DNA from: Promethearchaeota archaeon
GTDB lineage: Archaea > Asgardarchaeota > Lokiarchaeia > Sigyniarchaeales > SOKP01
Length of the DNA: 56,851 bases
Direction of reading: 5' to 3'
NCBI GenBank assembly: GCA_019894715.1
Contig: JAGXOA010000132.1
Coordinates: 1-56,851 of the forward strand
Shown here: positions 9,440-18,797 of the stretch, in pieces
Layout of the letters: each line of letters starts with the position of its first letter
Numbering within the stretch: the first letter of the stretch is position 1
Notes under the pieces: model-generated
What the model saw: only the letters and a program-made list of their open reading frames with translations
The model's database searches: none
What the model was told of the DNA's origin: nothing
Program-made: the position numbers and the translations under genes

Positions 9440-9540
9440 AAAATTTTTACATCTTCATAGAATAATATGGATGTTTTGAAATATTGTCTATTTATTATTT
9501 TAGAGATTATTCTTCCCTAAAAAATTTTTTGAATATCAAA

Positions 9541-9791
9541 TTAATTTTTACACAATTCTTTTATCAGGTGTATTTTCTTATCTAATATATCTAGATGAGG
9601 GGGAAGATTAAATATAAGTACTATATTCAAAGGATGTTTAAGAGATAATCTAATTGAATTTTCCTGTAAGTTATAACCAGATTGATTATAGCAGAGTGTT
9701 GTGAAATATTTCTTCCCTCTAAATCGTGGGGGTCTTGCATGTTTATCTCTCTTTTTCCAGAGAGAGAAAAAGGGAAAGAGTGTGGCGGTTT
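9541..9791 (-). pseudogene. tnpB: TnpB transposase-associated nuclease fragment (middle part)
   Basis: Minus-strand translation reads LWKKRDKHARPPRFRGKKYF, then TTLCYNQSGYNL, then IRLSLKHPLNIVLIFNLPPH, and ends at TAA (9541-9543). This is the characteristic ARPPRF(R/K)G-YF-TL-YNQSG segment of IS200/IS605-type TnpB, upstream of the RuvC core. Both the N-terminus and the whole RuvC/zinc-finger half are missing, so it is dead. The terminal-type hairpin at 9807-9861 lies just upstream in the same orientation. Confidence 0.8.
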
Positions 9792-9806
9792 ACCTGTTTT
9801 TTTACC

Positions 9807-9861
9807 ATGCTCAATTCATCCCCTCCCTAAAGGGAGGGATCTTCTTGAGCAATTATGATAA
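9807..9861 (-). repeat. IS200/IS605-type terminal hairpin
   Basis: Read on the minus strand, an outer inverted repeat TGCTCAA/TTGAGCA encloses a perfect GC-rich stem ATCCCTCCC-ttta-GGGAGGGGAT, followed by GAATT. An almost identical block occurs at 38424-38478, where it adjoins a different part of TnpB. The repeated block marks one end of a TnpB element family. Confidence 0.75.
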
Positions 9862-10134
9862 AATATTTTAAAACCTTATTTTTTATAGAAAGCAGAGGTT
9901 CTATAGGATCATAGATAAAATAGTTCTTAATCATAATACATTTTTATTATTTTTATTAGAATTTGATTTTTTTTGTAGATATAAGGATAAAAAAAAATCG
10001 AAAATTACATTTAAAGATATTTTAAACTATAAGAGATTTTTATTTAAAATAAATGGATTTTTAAAATCTAAATAGTTCATTGTATTTATATTTTATAAAA
10101 TTATTTTTCCATAAATTAAAAAGAGGTTTTAAAA

Positions 10135-12309
10135 ATAGAACAAGAAAAAAGCATAAATCTTCCAATAGTATTTCATTTCCATCAACCTGTTGGAAATTTT
10201 ACATGGGTTATCGAAGATTGTTATAAAAAGTCATATAAACCATTAATAGAGAATATTTACAATAATCCAGAAGTAAAAATAACACTTCATTTTTCAGGTA
10301 ATTTATTAGAGTGGCTTATCAAAGAAAAACCTAATTTAATTGAAAAAATTAAGCAAATGGCTAAAAGAGGACAAATTGAAATAATTGGAGGGGGATTTTA
10401 CGAGCCAATATATGCTATTATCCCAGACCGTGATAAAATAAACCAAATGAAAAAATTATCTAAATTAATAAAATTAGAATTTGGACTAGATGTTAAAGGT
10501 GCGTGGCTTTCAGAAAGAGTTTGGGAACCTAATTATCCATCATTTTTAGATAAAGTTGGGCTAAAATACGTTATTGTTGATGATAATCATTTCAGATCAA
10601 CTGGAATCACTCAAGAAGATACACTCTATTCCTATATTACTGAAGATAGTGGTAAAACAGTAAGAATTTTTCCTATTAACGAAGAATTAAGATATCTTAC
10701 ACCATGGAAACCAACCTATAAATCTATTGATTATCTTAAATCTGTTGCTGACAAGAATGGAGATAGAATGGCTCTTTTAATTTCTGACGCTGAAAAACTG
10801 GGTGTTTGGGGTTCCACGCATGAATTTTGCTATATTGAAGGAAAAGGGCATTATGAGGGAGATAATGGAAAACCATTTGTATCCGCATTTTTTGAGCAAA
10901 TAACTAATAATAATTTCATAAATTCATTAACATTATCAGAATATATGGATAAATATCCAGCAAAAAGTTTAGTTTATTTACCAACTGCAACTTATGATAA
11001 AATGGAAGAATGGGTCTTACCAACAGATATAAGAATCATTTTTAAAAACCAAAGAAGTAAACTAAGGAAAGATAAAGCCAACCAAGATTTATATTTATTC
11101 TTAAAAGGGGGATTTTGGAGACATTTTCTTGTTAAATATCCTGAATCCAATAATATGCATAAAAAAATGATATATGTCAGAGAAAAACTGATCCAAGTAG
11201 AAAATAAGGTTCGAAAAGTTAGTGATAAAACCCTACATGAAAAATTCGAAAGAAAAATTGAGCTAGCATGGGAAGAAATATTTAAATCTCAATGTAATGA
11301 TCCTTATTGGCATGGTCTTTTTGGAGGTGTATATATTCAATTCCTTAGATTTTCTATTTATAGTTCACTAATAAATGCTGAAAACATTATTGATGAGATA
11401 AATTCGTTATTATTTCCAAAATTAGATTCTTATGTGAGCATAATTCCAATTGATTTTAATAAGGATAGTAAAATGGATTTAATTGTAGAATCAAATAACC
11501 TTAATGTTTATATAAGTCCAAGTGCAGGAGGTACTATTTTTGAATTAGATTACAAACCAAAATCATATAATCTCTTAAATGTATTAACAAGATGGAAAGA
11601 AGCATATCATGAAATTGAAAAAATTGAAGAAAATGAAATTTCTATAGATAGGTTTAGGAGGAGTTTACTCCGTATTAGATTCATACATGAAGATATTTCG
11701 TTAGAAAAGTTGGCAGCTGATAATTATTATGAGTTTTCTGATTTTATGAATGGAGATTATGAAATATCTAAAAATGAAAAATCTAATAACAAAGCTATAA
11801 TCATATTATCAAAAGAAGGATATTTAAAAGATATAGAATCAGACGAAAAAATCATATGTAAACTTACTAAAGAATTGACAATACAAGATAATAAGATAAT
11901 TACTACAATAACAGGAACACTTCTAAATGACCCTAATAAAAAGGAAATTCTTCAAAGTCTAGTTAAACACCTCAATATTGGAATTGATATTCCTTTCTTC
12001 TTTAATGGAGATCCAAAAGAGTTCAAATGGGAAAGTAAGCAAGTTGATAGTAGCACAGTTGAGTCCAATTCTATAATAGATAATTATGTTTTTTTAGGAA
12101 ATCATTTTAAAGCTTATGATAAATCTTATGATTTTTCATTCGAGATAAATATAGATTCTGATTTAGAGTCAAAGATAGCAAAGTTTCCATTAATTACAAA
12201 TACCTTTACTGATGAGGGTTATCAGAATATTTTCCAAGGAATTAATGTAATAGCCATGTTTAAAATTAGAGAGAACTTTAAAATTACCTTAGAATTAATA
12301 ATTAATTAA
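10135..12309 (+). CDS. Glycoside hydrolase family 57 alpha-glucan enzyme, non-standard start
   Basis: A protein of about 724 residues of the GH57 alpha-amylase / 4-alpha-glucanotransferase family. The N-terminus LPIVFHFHQPVGNF is the diagnostic first GH57 motif. IEIIGGGFYEPIYAIIP, AWLSERVWEP (carrying the catalytic-type Glu) and later motifs follow. Residues about 375-724 look like the beta-rich C-terminal domain of amylases. The first in-frame ATG, at 10357, would delete the HFHQP motif. The frame is open back to 10120 with no ATG, GTG or TTG; AGAGGT at 10122-10127 is followed after seven bases by ATA (10135), the best candidate start. Either an AUA start or a mutated start codon is implied. 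It pairs functionally with the maltokinase-like gene. Confidence 0.85.
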   Translation: MEQEKSINLPIVFHFHQPVGNFTWVIEDCYKKSYKPLIENIYNNPEVKITLHFSGNLLEWLIKEKPNLIEKIKQMAKRGQIEIIGGGFYEPIYAIIPDRDKINQMKKLSKLIKLEFGLDVKGAWLSERVWEPNYPSFLDKVGLKYVIVDDNHFRSTGITQEDTLYSYITEDSGKTVRIFPINEELRYLTPWKPTYKSIDYLKSVADKNGDRMALLISDAEKLGVWGSTHEFCYIEGKGHYEGDNGKPFVSAFFEQITNNNFINSLTLSEYMDKYPAKSLVYLPTATYDKMEEWVLPTDIRIIFKNQRSKLRKDKANQDLYLFLKGGFWRHFLVKYPESNNMHKKMIYVREKLIQVENKVRKVSDKTLHEKFERKIELAWEEIFKSQCNDPYWHGLFGGVYIQFLRFSIYSSLINAENIIDEINSLLFPKLDSYVSIIPIDFNKDSKMDLIVESNNLNVYISPSAGGTIFELDYKPKSYNLLNVLTRWKEAYHEIEKIEENEISIDRFRRSLLRIRFIHEDISLEKLAADNYYEFSDFMNGDYEISKNEKSNNKAIIILSKEGYLKDIESDEKIICKLTKELTIQDNKIITTITGTLLNDPNKKEILQSLVKHLNIGIDIPFFFNGDPKEFKWESKQVDSSTVESNSIIDNYVFLGNHFKAYDKSYDFSFEINIDSDLESKIAKFPLITNTFTDEGYQNIFQGINVIAMFKIRENFKITLELIIN

Positions 12310-12444
12310 GTATATTCAATATAATTAGCTATTTTTTTATTATTTTTTATAATTTTTGCCATTATAGTCGAGATTAAAAATCTTTAAATAGTATTAAGGA
12401 GAATATTAAAATAAATAGTATAAATTTTTGATATGTAAAATTTT

Positions 12445-12588
12445 ATGAAAGATTATAGATACTTGAGAGAACGAACTTTTTGGTCATTTAATAATAATAA
12501 ATCTTTTCGAGAGAACCTCGATCGAAATAAAATTTTAAAAAATATTCGAAATCAACTTATTGAAAAAAAGTTTGATAAAAAATTATAG
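12445..12588 (+). CDS. Possible small basic protein
   Basis: A 47-codon open frame starting MKDYRYLRERTFWSFNNN and ending in a Lys-rich tail. It is strongly basic with aromatic residues at the start and fills most of the 300 bp gap between GH57 and the PCMT gene. I do not recognise it and see no convincing ribosome-binding site, so it may be a remnant or chance. Confidence 0.25.
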   Translation: MKDYRYLRERTFWSFNNNKSFRENLDRNKILKNIRNQLIEKKFDKKL

Positions 12589-12608
12589 AATTCTTCTTTT
12601 ATATAGAT

Positions 12609-13292
12609 TTATTCATCATCATTTGAAAATCCATATTTTCCTATAAGAGGTACAAATCTAACACTTGTTATTGCTTTTACTCTAAATTCACATTCTAACT
12701 TTTGAATTTTGTATAATTTTTGTATGTAGTTTTTTGTACCAGCAGGTATACACAAAATTCCTCCCATTTGTAATTGCGTTTTCAATGGAGTTGGAATTTT
12801 TTCTGGTGAAGCGGCAGTTACTAGGATTTTATCATACGGTGCTTTTTCAGGATACCCTAAGGTTCCATCACCTATGATAACAGTTACACGGTTTTCATAT
12901 CCTGTTTTTTTCAAGTTTTCTTTAGCTTTCTTTGCTAATTCCTTGTGTCTTTCGATTGTATATACATGTCCTTTAGATTCTTTATTTTCAATAGATATTA
13001 ATTCTGCACACAAAGCAGCATGATATCCAGATCCAGTTCCTATTTCTAGAATTTTATCATCCTTTTCGATATTTAGAATTTCACACATCATTGCGTTCAT
13101 ATGAGGTGCACTAATTGTTTGATCAGAACCTATAGAAATGGGAGAATCAATATAAGCAGAAGATTGGGCATCTTCTGAGAGAAAATCCTCTCTTGGTACT
13201 TTTAACATAGCTCTAATAACATTCTTATTCGTCAAGATATTTCTTTCTATTAGACTTTTTACAAGTGTTTTTCTTTTTTCAATATAATTCAT
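12609..13292 (-). CDS. pcm: Protein-L-isoaspartate O-methyltransferase
   Basis: A 227-residue PCMT that methylates L-isoaspartyl residues in aged proteins using S-adenosylmethionine. Family motifs are VPREDFL (33-39), the SIGSDQTISAPHMNAMMCE region that contacts substrate, SAM motif I ILEIGTGSGYHAAL, and post-I and later motifs VYTIERHKELA, IIGDGTLGYPEKAPYDKILV and LKTQLQMGGILCIPAG. Length is typical of the family. The ATG start precedes the family's N-terminal helix directly. It is monocistronic, with about 280 bp of featureless DNA separating it from the U32 peptidase gene upstream. Confidence 0.93.
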   Translation of the reverse strand: MNYIEKRKTLVKSLIERNILTNKNVIRAMLKVPREDFLSEDAQSSAYIDSPISIGSDQTISAPHMNAMMCEILNIEKDDKILEIGTGSGYHAALCAELISIENKESKGHVYTIERHKELAKKAKENLKKTGYENRVTVIIGDGTLGYPEKAPYDKILVTAASPEKIPTPLKTQLQMGGILCIPAGTKNYIQKLYKIQKLECEFRVKAITSVRFVPLIGKYGFSNDDE

Positions 13293-13574
13293 ATTTTTTT
13301 ACATTCCATATGCTAAGATTATTTTTTATAATTCTATAATCATCTTTGACTATTTTTGCATTATTATGAGGAGATTTATAATATTTAAGCTTATTAAAAA
13401 AATAGTTATCAAACTTATTATAATTATTATTTTTATCTGATTTAAAGTTCTCAAGACCTTTGAAAATCGAATTAATCCTTCTTTTTTAATCATAAATTAT
13501 GATTGTTTCTATAGAAAACAATTTCAATGTGTGGAAAAATTGAACTGATACTCACTCAGACTAATTTAAAAATA

Positions 13575-14822
13575 TCAAATTTTTGAAATAATATAGATTT
13601 TATCATTAATTTTTACTTTATTTCTTAAAATCATATCAATTTGAAGAGGGTACTCATCTTTTTCTCGTTTTATAGATATAATTTCATCATTATTTATTTT
13701 CATTTTAGTAATTTTTTCTGTTGAGTAAGTATTATTCCCAATTATTATAATTTCATCTCCAAGTTTAAGAGATATTCTGGTAGTCTCTAATAGAATCTGA
13801 GTAATTTTAGTTGCTTCGTTACAATTTAAAACTTTGCCAATATAATGTTTTTTAAAAGGAGAAACATTACCTCTATTATTCAGTTGAATTTCACTAATAG
13901 TAGGTTTCTTAAAATAAAATCCAGTATGAAATCCTCTATTATATACTTTTAATATTCTTTCAAGCCAATTGTTTATTTTTTCTTTATTATAATTTCCATT
14001 GAAATAGCAATTAATCGCTTCTTTATAACATTGAGTAATTGTTTTTACATAGAATGGATCTTTCATACGTCCTTCTATTTTAAAAGCATCAATATTGGAA
14101 TTAATTAATTCAGGGATATGTTCAATCATACAAAGATCTTTGGAATTTAGAAATAATTTGCCATCATAGATAATCTCATGATTTTCATCATCAATCATCT
14201 TCCATTCTCTTCTACATGGTTGTACACATAAACCTCGATTCGCAGAAAATCCTTCAGACTGACAAATAGTTGCAGACAGATAACATCTTCCACTAATAGC
14301 AGTACACATTGAACCATGGATAAAACATTCTATTTCTGTATTCTTCAGTTGATCTTTGATTTCTTTAATTTGAATAAATGATAGTTCTCGAGCTAAAACT
14401 AATCTCTTTGCACCTAAATTTTCATAAAATATAGCACTTTTAATATTTGAAATATTTGCTTGTGTGGATATATGAAAATCCAAATTATATTTTTTAGCTA
14501 ATGATATAGCGGCAATATCATGAGCGATTATTGCATTTACATTTGCTTCTTTTGCTTCTCTAATTAGATTTTCCAAGTCATCTAATTCAGAATTATAAAT
14601 TAGTATATTCGTACATAGATATGCTTTGATTTGTGGTTCTTGACTATGACAATAATCTGTTATTTTAGATAGATCAGATCTTTGGAAATTATTTGCTTTC
14701 AATCTCATATTATATTTGTCTATCCCAAAATAAATAGCATCAGGAAGATTTTTAATATAATTTAGAGATTTCCAATCTTGGATAGGGACTAATAATTCTG
14801 GTCTGTTTCTTTCTAAATTCAT
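13575..14822 (-). CDS. Peptidase U32 family protein
   Basis: A 415-residue U32 protein. The family signature lies around residues 165-205: ECFIHGSMCTAISGRCYLS, then NRGLCVQPCRREW. Its four cysteines are the set that binds a [4Fe-4S] cluster in characterised members. Members such as TrhP, RlhA and UbiU/V work in RNA hydroxylation or quinone hydroxylation rather than proteolysis. The N-terminal TIM-barrel-like part begins RPELLVPIQDWKSL and includes the family YFGIDKYNMR region. The C-terminal 100 residues form a small beta domain. The exact substrate cannot be read from sequence. It is divergent from the adjacent flavoprotein gene, with about 90 bp between starts. Confidence 0.85.
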   Translation of the reverse strand: MNLERNRPELLVPIQDWKSLNYIKNLPDAIYFGIDKYNMRLKANNFQRSDLSKITDYCHSQEPQIKAYLCTNILIYNSELDDLENLIREAKEANVNAIIAHDIAAISLAKKYNLDFHISTQANISNIKSAIFYENLGAKRLVLARELSFIQIKEIKDQLKNTEIECFIHGSMCTAISGRCYLSATICQSEGFSANRGLCVQPCRREWKMIDDENHEIIYDGKLFLNSKDLCMIEHIPELINSNIDAFKIEGRMKDPFYVKTITQCYKEAINCYFNGNYNKEKINNWLERILKVYNRGFHTGFYFKKPTISEIQLNNRGNVSPFKKHYIGKVLNCNEATKITQILLETTRISLKLGDEIIIIGNNTYSTEKITKMKINNDEIISIKREKDEYPLQIDMILRNKVKINDKIYIISKI

Positions 14823-14915
14823 TATAAATCGAAGATAACTTCTTTAATATATTTAAATTTAAAAAAAATATAATCATTTTTATTTATTTTATAAAATTTA
14901 TCAAATTGAATTATT

Positions 14916-15488
14916 ATGAAAGCAATATTATTTAATGGCAGCTCTAGAAAAGAAGGAAATACATATCACAGTCTAAATATCATTATGGAAGAACTAAAAA
15001 AGGAGAGTATTGAATGTGAATATGTTTGGATAGGTGGAGAAAATTTACAAGGATGCAAGGCATGTGGAAAATGTAAAGAAAATAAAGATACTAAATGTGT
15101 TTTTTCTAACGATAATATGAATGATTATATCCAAAAAATGATTAGTGCTGATTGCATAGTTCTAGGTTCTCCTACATATTTTGCGGATATGACATCTAAT
15201 ATGAAATCACTTATAGAACGAGCAGGTTATGTCTGTAGAGCAAATGGTAATTTATTAAGACGTAAGATTGGAGCTTCAATAGTTTCTGTAAGGCGAGGTG
15301 GAGGTAATCATGTATTTTCCTCAATGAATTATTTCTTTTTAATTGCGGAAATGATTGTTGTAGGATCAAGTTATTGGAATTTAGGTATCGGAGGAGCAAT
15401 TGGAGATATTCTAAATGATGAAGAAGGAATAAGAACTTTTAGAACTTTAGGAGAAAATCTAGCTTGGAGTCTTAAGAAATTAAAATAA
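14916..15488 (+). CDS. Iron-sulfur flavoprotein / NADPH-dependent FMN reductase family
   Basis: A 190-residue flavodoxin-fold protein. The N-terminal FMN phosphate loop is ILFNGSSRKEGNTYHS. A compact cysteine motif CKACGKCKENKDTKC follows (spacing C-x2-C-x2-C-x7-C), typical of archaeal iron-sulfur flavoproteins (Isf) that bind FMN and a [4Fe-4S] cluster. SPTYFADMTSNMKSLIERAG is the usual FMN-contact region. It probably transfers electrons between ferredoxin and an unknown acceptor. Start and length fit the family. It is divergent from the U32 gene, which also carries an iron-sulfur motif. Confidence 0.85.
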   Translation: MKAILFNGSSRKEGNTYHSLNIIMEELKKESIECEYVWIGGENLQGCKACGKCKENKDTKCVFSNDNMNDYIQKMISADCIVLGSPTYFADMTSNMKSLIERAGYVCRANGNLLRRKIGASIVSVRRGGGNHVFSSMNYFFLIAEMIVVGSSYWNLGIGGAIGDILNDEEGIRTFRTLGENLAWSLKKLK

Positions 15489-15696
15489 TTCTCAGAATTA
15501 TATACTCTTCCAAGAATTTATAATTGATAGAATCTAGATTCTTATTTAAAATATATTCGAATTAGATTTATAACATTGGTTTTTAAATATTTTAATATTA
15601 TGAAATAATAAAATTAAATAAAAAAGAAGAAAGCGAAATAATTATTAAATATGATTTTTATTTAATTTATAAATTTCATAATAATAATAAAAGGGT

Positions 15697-15972
15697 GTGG
15701 TGAAGATAGGTAAAGGTGAACTCTTCGTAAAACGAGTTTTTGAAATAATAAATGAATTAAAAATTCCTTTGATCGATGAGAGAGTTTATGATAAGGTAAA
15801 AATTAATGCTGCAGAAGCAATAGCTAATGTTATTTTCAAATTTGAGGAAGATGAAAGTGTTATTCGAGGATTCCTTGGATTAGCAGAATATTTCCATACA
15901 GTTATTATAAAAAGAGAAGATAAGTTCTTTGTACCTCATGATAACATGTTATTTATTTTAGAAAATGTCTAA
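15697..15972 (+). CDS. Small conserved-looking protein of unknown function
   Basis: A 91-residue protein beginning at GTG (a second GTG follows immediately). Its content is protein-like: an N-terminal amphipathic helix (GELFVKRVFEIINELKIPL), then VKINAAEAIANVIFKFEEDE and a hydrophobic C-terminal strand region ending MLFILENV. No metal-binding or membrane motif is visible. I cannot assign a family. It precedes a longin/roadblock-like gene on the same strand by about 160 bp, which is the only contextual hint. Confidence 0.55.
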   Translation: MVKIGKGELFVKRVFEIINELKIPLIDERVYDKVKINAAEAIANVIFKFEEDESVIRGFLGLAEYFHTVIIKREDKFFVPHDNMLFILENV

Positions 15973-16134
15973 AAATAACCATTATTTTTTCTTTATTTTT
16001 TTTTCATTTAAAAAATATTTTTAATGAATGTTAATTTAACACAAAAATTCAAATGCTATTGTTCTTATTCTTACTAATACTTAAATGAATGAATTTTTTT
16101 TATTATTTTATTAAATTATATCGATTTTAACCTA

Positions 16135-16887
16135 ATGAATATACATTCTCTCTTTATCTTAAAAAAAACTGGTGCTTGTATCTATAGTAGGAGTTTTACG
16201 GATGAAATTCATTATGATATTAATTTGATGACACCTTTTTTTTCCGCTATCTTTAGTTTTACAGAAAACGTTATTTCTCGAAAGATTGAGGTATTAGAAA
16301 TGGGTGGTTTACGATTTCTTTTTAAAATAAAAGATGATTTTATATTTGTAATATTATCAGATTCAAATGTAAGTATTTTATTTGTTGATACTAGATTAGT
16401 TAGGACTTCCGAAGTGTTTTTTGAAAGATTTCCTAACACAAATGTTATTGTAGATTATCAAGAAATAGAGGATAATGAATTTGATCTAATTATAGATCAA
16501 TTGATTACAGGAAAAGATGTTATTTTTGAAAGCGAATTATTATATGGAAAAATAATAAAAATATTTCGAGATCTAGTATCAAAAAATGAAATAATTGGAG
16601 CTGCTGTTTTATCAACAGATGGACATGTGATTTATTCAATACTTCCAGATGAGATTTTAGCACGATCACTTAAAGAATTAGAAATAAGATTTAAAGTAGG
16701 AACTGTTAAACTTCCAGAACTATTCTATAGTCTTGAAAATGGGCAAAAAGTATTCTCTAAATTGGTAGAAATATCTTGGAAACGAGATAATTTCATTATT
16801 GTCATGTTGTTTGAAAATAGTGTCCCTTTAGGAATGGCTGAAATAACTTTAAATAAAGTTTCTAAGGCGATAATAGGAATGATATAA
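16135..16887 (+). CDS. Longin-like plus roadblock-like GTPase-regulator protein
   Basis: A 250-residue protein in two halves. Residues 1-110 begin IHSLFILKKTGACIYSRSF and continue as alternating strands (GGLRFLFKI, FIFVILSDSN), the pattern of a longin-type profilin-like fold. Residues about 140-250 read IIGAAVLSTDGHVIYSIL, then KVGTVKL, then DNFIIVMLFENSVPLGMAEITL, matching a roadblock/LC7 layout. Eukaryotic longin and roadblock proteins form platforms that regulate Rag/Rab/Arf GTPases; a similar role is inferred here because the window holds several such GTPases. No membrane segment is seen. Domain calls rest on pattern, not search. Confidence 0.65.
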   Translation: MNIHSLFILKKTGACIYSRSFTDEIHYDINLMTPFFSAIFSFTENVISRKIEVLEMGGLRFLFKIKDDFIFVILSDSNVSILFVDTRLVRTSEVFFERFPNTNVIVDYQEIEDNEFDLIIDQLITGKDVIFESELLYGKIIKIFRDLVSKNEIIGAAVLSTDGHVIYSILPDEILARSLKELEIRFKVGTVKLPELFYSLENGQKVFSKLVEISWKRDNFIIVMLFENSVPLGMAEITLNKVSKAIIGMI

Positions 16888-17064
16888 AAAAATTTATTAA
16901 ATTCCATTTCATATTCAAAAATTCAAATCTAATTAATAATCATGAATTTAAACATGCCAAAAGAAACGATAATTCTATGTTATTAATATTGTTTAATAAG
17001 AGAAAATTCATTATTCGATAGTTCAGTATTTTAATTAAGGATTATTATTTTATAGATTATAAAA

Positions 17065-17457
17065 ATGAAATTCGATATGATTGGTATATTTGTAGAAGAT
17101 CTAGCTAAAATGGTTGATTTTTATACAAAAGCTATTGGTCTAGAAGTTAATTGGAGCGGTAAGGATCCATACGCAGAGTTTAAACATGAAGGAATTAGAT
17201 TTTCTATGTATGAAAGAAAAAAATTACCAGAGTTATTAGGTCAAAAACCTTCTTTTCCAAAAGGTTTGAATGGAACTTTTGAATTAGCAATAAATGTAGG
17301 AAAACCTGAAAATGTAGATTTAATGTTTGAGAAACTGGTATCAAAAGGAGCAACTCCTATATATAAGCCAAGAAATGAACCTTGGAAAATGAGATCCTCA
17401 ATGATATCTGATCCTGAAGGAAATCTTATTGAAATTGGCTCTGATTTCTGGGATTAA
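17065..17457 (+). CDS. VOC family (glyoxalase/bleomycin-resistance-like) protein
   Basis: A 130-residue vicinal-oxygen-chelate fold protein. It has the two beta-alpha-beta-beta-beta modules: DMIGIFVEDLAKMVDFYTKAIGLEV (residues 3-27) with IRFSMYER, and then GTFELAINV with FEKLVSKGATPIYKP and MRSSMISDPEGNLIEIGSDF. The final DPEGNLIEI is the canonical metal-ligand region (Glu). Members act as lyases, isomerases or dioxygenases, or bind antibiotics; the substrate cannot be inferred. It sits 66 bp upstream of the geranylgeranyl-reductase-like gene on the same strand, so co-transcription is possible. Confidence 0.85.
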   Translation: MKFDMIGIFVEDLAKMVDFYTKAIGLEVNWSGKDPYAEFKHEGIRFSMYERKKLPELLGQKPSFPKGLNGTFELAINVGKPENVDLMFEKLVSKGATPIYKPRNEPWKMRSSMISDPEGNLIEIGSDFWD

Positions 17458-17523
17458 GAATTTGAATACTATTCAGTAACAAATATGCTGTAAAACTAAA
17501 TATCTTTAAAATATAATAAACTC

Positions 17524-18786
17524 ATGTATGATATTATAATCATTGGTGCCGGAATATCTGGAGCAAGTTTTGCAAGAAAAATATCAAAATATGCAAAAAC
17601 TTTACTTATTGAATCTAAAAAAGAACTTGATGTAAAAACTAACATATTTCCAGAACATAATAATCCATATCTTAAAAATATAAATCTAAATAATGATGAG
17701 ATTTTCCCTAAAGAACATATAAAAACCAATTATTTAGGAAAAAAGGTTAATGGAATAATAGATTCCAAGGAATTTGGAAACTCACTTGGAAAAATCGTAT
17801 ATACTGAAATTCTTATAGATTCATTGATTAAAGATTTTCTAGATAATGGTGGAAATATCAAATTTAATGAGAAGGTAAAGCTGGTAAATCGAACTACAAA
17901 TAAAATGGAGGTAATAACATCAAAAAATATTTATTATTGTAAATTATTAATTATTGCGACGGGTTCTAGTGATTTTAAATTACAGAGATCACTAGGATTT
18001 AGCGTACCAGATACGTTCTCAGGGATTTTTACTCATATTTATGGAGATGAGGATATCATTAATGAGAATTTCGATTTTAGTTATCTTTTCCATTTAAATC
18101 CCCAAATAAGTAATAATGGACCTTTTTTCTTTAATGTGGGTAAAAGAAGAATTAGTACGGGTTTTTTAGGTAATATTGATGAATCTGAAGAATCATTAAG
18201 AAAAAAATTAAATAGAATTTTAGAAAATTATAAACCTATAGAACCTTATCTTAGAAATCTAAAATGGAGCAATTCATCCTTTATCACTTGTAAAATATCA
18301 AAACATCCAATTAACAATTTCTCTCAAGATAGGGTATTAGTTCTTGGAGAGGCTGCTGGATTAGTCACTGCTTTTTTCTATGAAGGATTTCTTTCAGGAC
18401 TCCTCTCAGCAGAATTCGCGATGAAAACAATTAAGTCTATAATAGATAATGATCATGATTTCTCAAAAATGGAACTTGAATATTATGATAAGAAAATAAA
18501 TAAGAATCTGTTGGAAAATTATTATAAAAATGGCTTAGCTTGTGAATATCTTTTTTATAATCCAAATTCAAAGGTAATGAATGTAATTTGGGATACATAC
18601 ACAAAACTAATAAAAGAAAATAAAAGATTAAGAAAAGAAATTTGTGAAGCTTATTGGTTACAAGATATTACTAGCTATGATACAAATAGAGACAAATGGG
18701 CTGGAGAACAATTGTTTAAAAAATTGCCTACTGTTTCAAAAATAACTTTAGGACCAAAATTTATAAAAGCTCTCATGAAATTTTAG
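17524..18786 (+). CDS. FAD-dependent geranylgeranyl reductase-like oxidoreductase
   Basis: A 420-residue flavoprotein with a Rossmann FAD motif at the extreme N-terminus (IIIGAGISGASFARKI), a second FAD contact LLIIATGSSDFK, and the late motif RVLVLGEAAGLVTAFFYEGF (residues about 277-296), equivalent to the GD-AG-v-P-GEG segment of geranylgeranyl reductases. In archaea these enzymes saturate isoprenoid chains of membrane lipids or quinones. The family also includes other FAD monooxygenase-like enzymes, so lipid reduction is likely but not proven. The ATG start directly precedes the first beta strand. It is convergent with the hypothetical cluster that follows, with only 11 bp between stop codons. 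Confidence 0.72.
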   Translation: MYDIIIIGAGISGASFARKISKYAKTLLIESKKELDVKTNIFPEHNNPYLKNINLNNDEIFPKEHIKTNYLGKKVNGIIDSKEFGNSLGKIVYTEILIDSLIKDFLDNGGNIKFNEKVKLVNRTTNKMEVITSKNIYYCKLLIIATGSSDFKLQRSLGFSVPDTFSGIFTHIYGDEDIINENFDFSYLFHLNPQISNNGPFFFNVGKRRISTGFLGNIDESEESLRKKLNRILENYKPIEPYLRNLKWSNSSFITCKISKHPINNFSQDRVLVLGEAAGLVTAFFYEGFLSGLLSAEFAMKTIKSIIDNDHDFSKMELEYYDKKINKNLLENYYKNGLACEYLFYNPNSKVMNVIWDTYTKLIKENKRLRKEICEAYWLQDITSYDTNRDKWAGEQLFKKLPTVSKITLGPKFIKALMKF

Positions 18787-18797
18787 TTTTAAGATCA

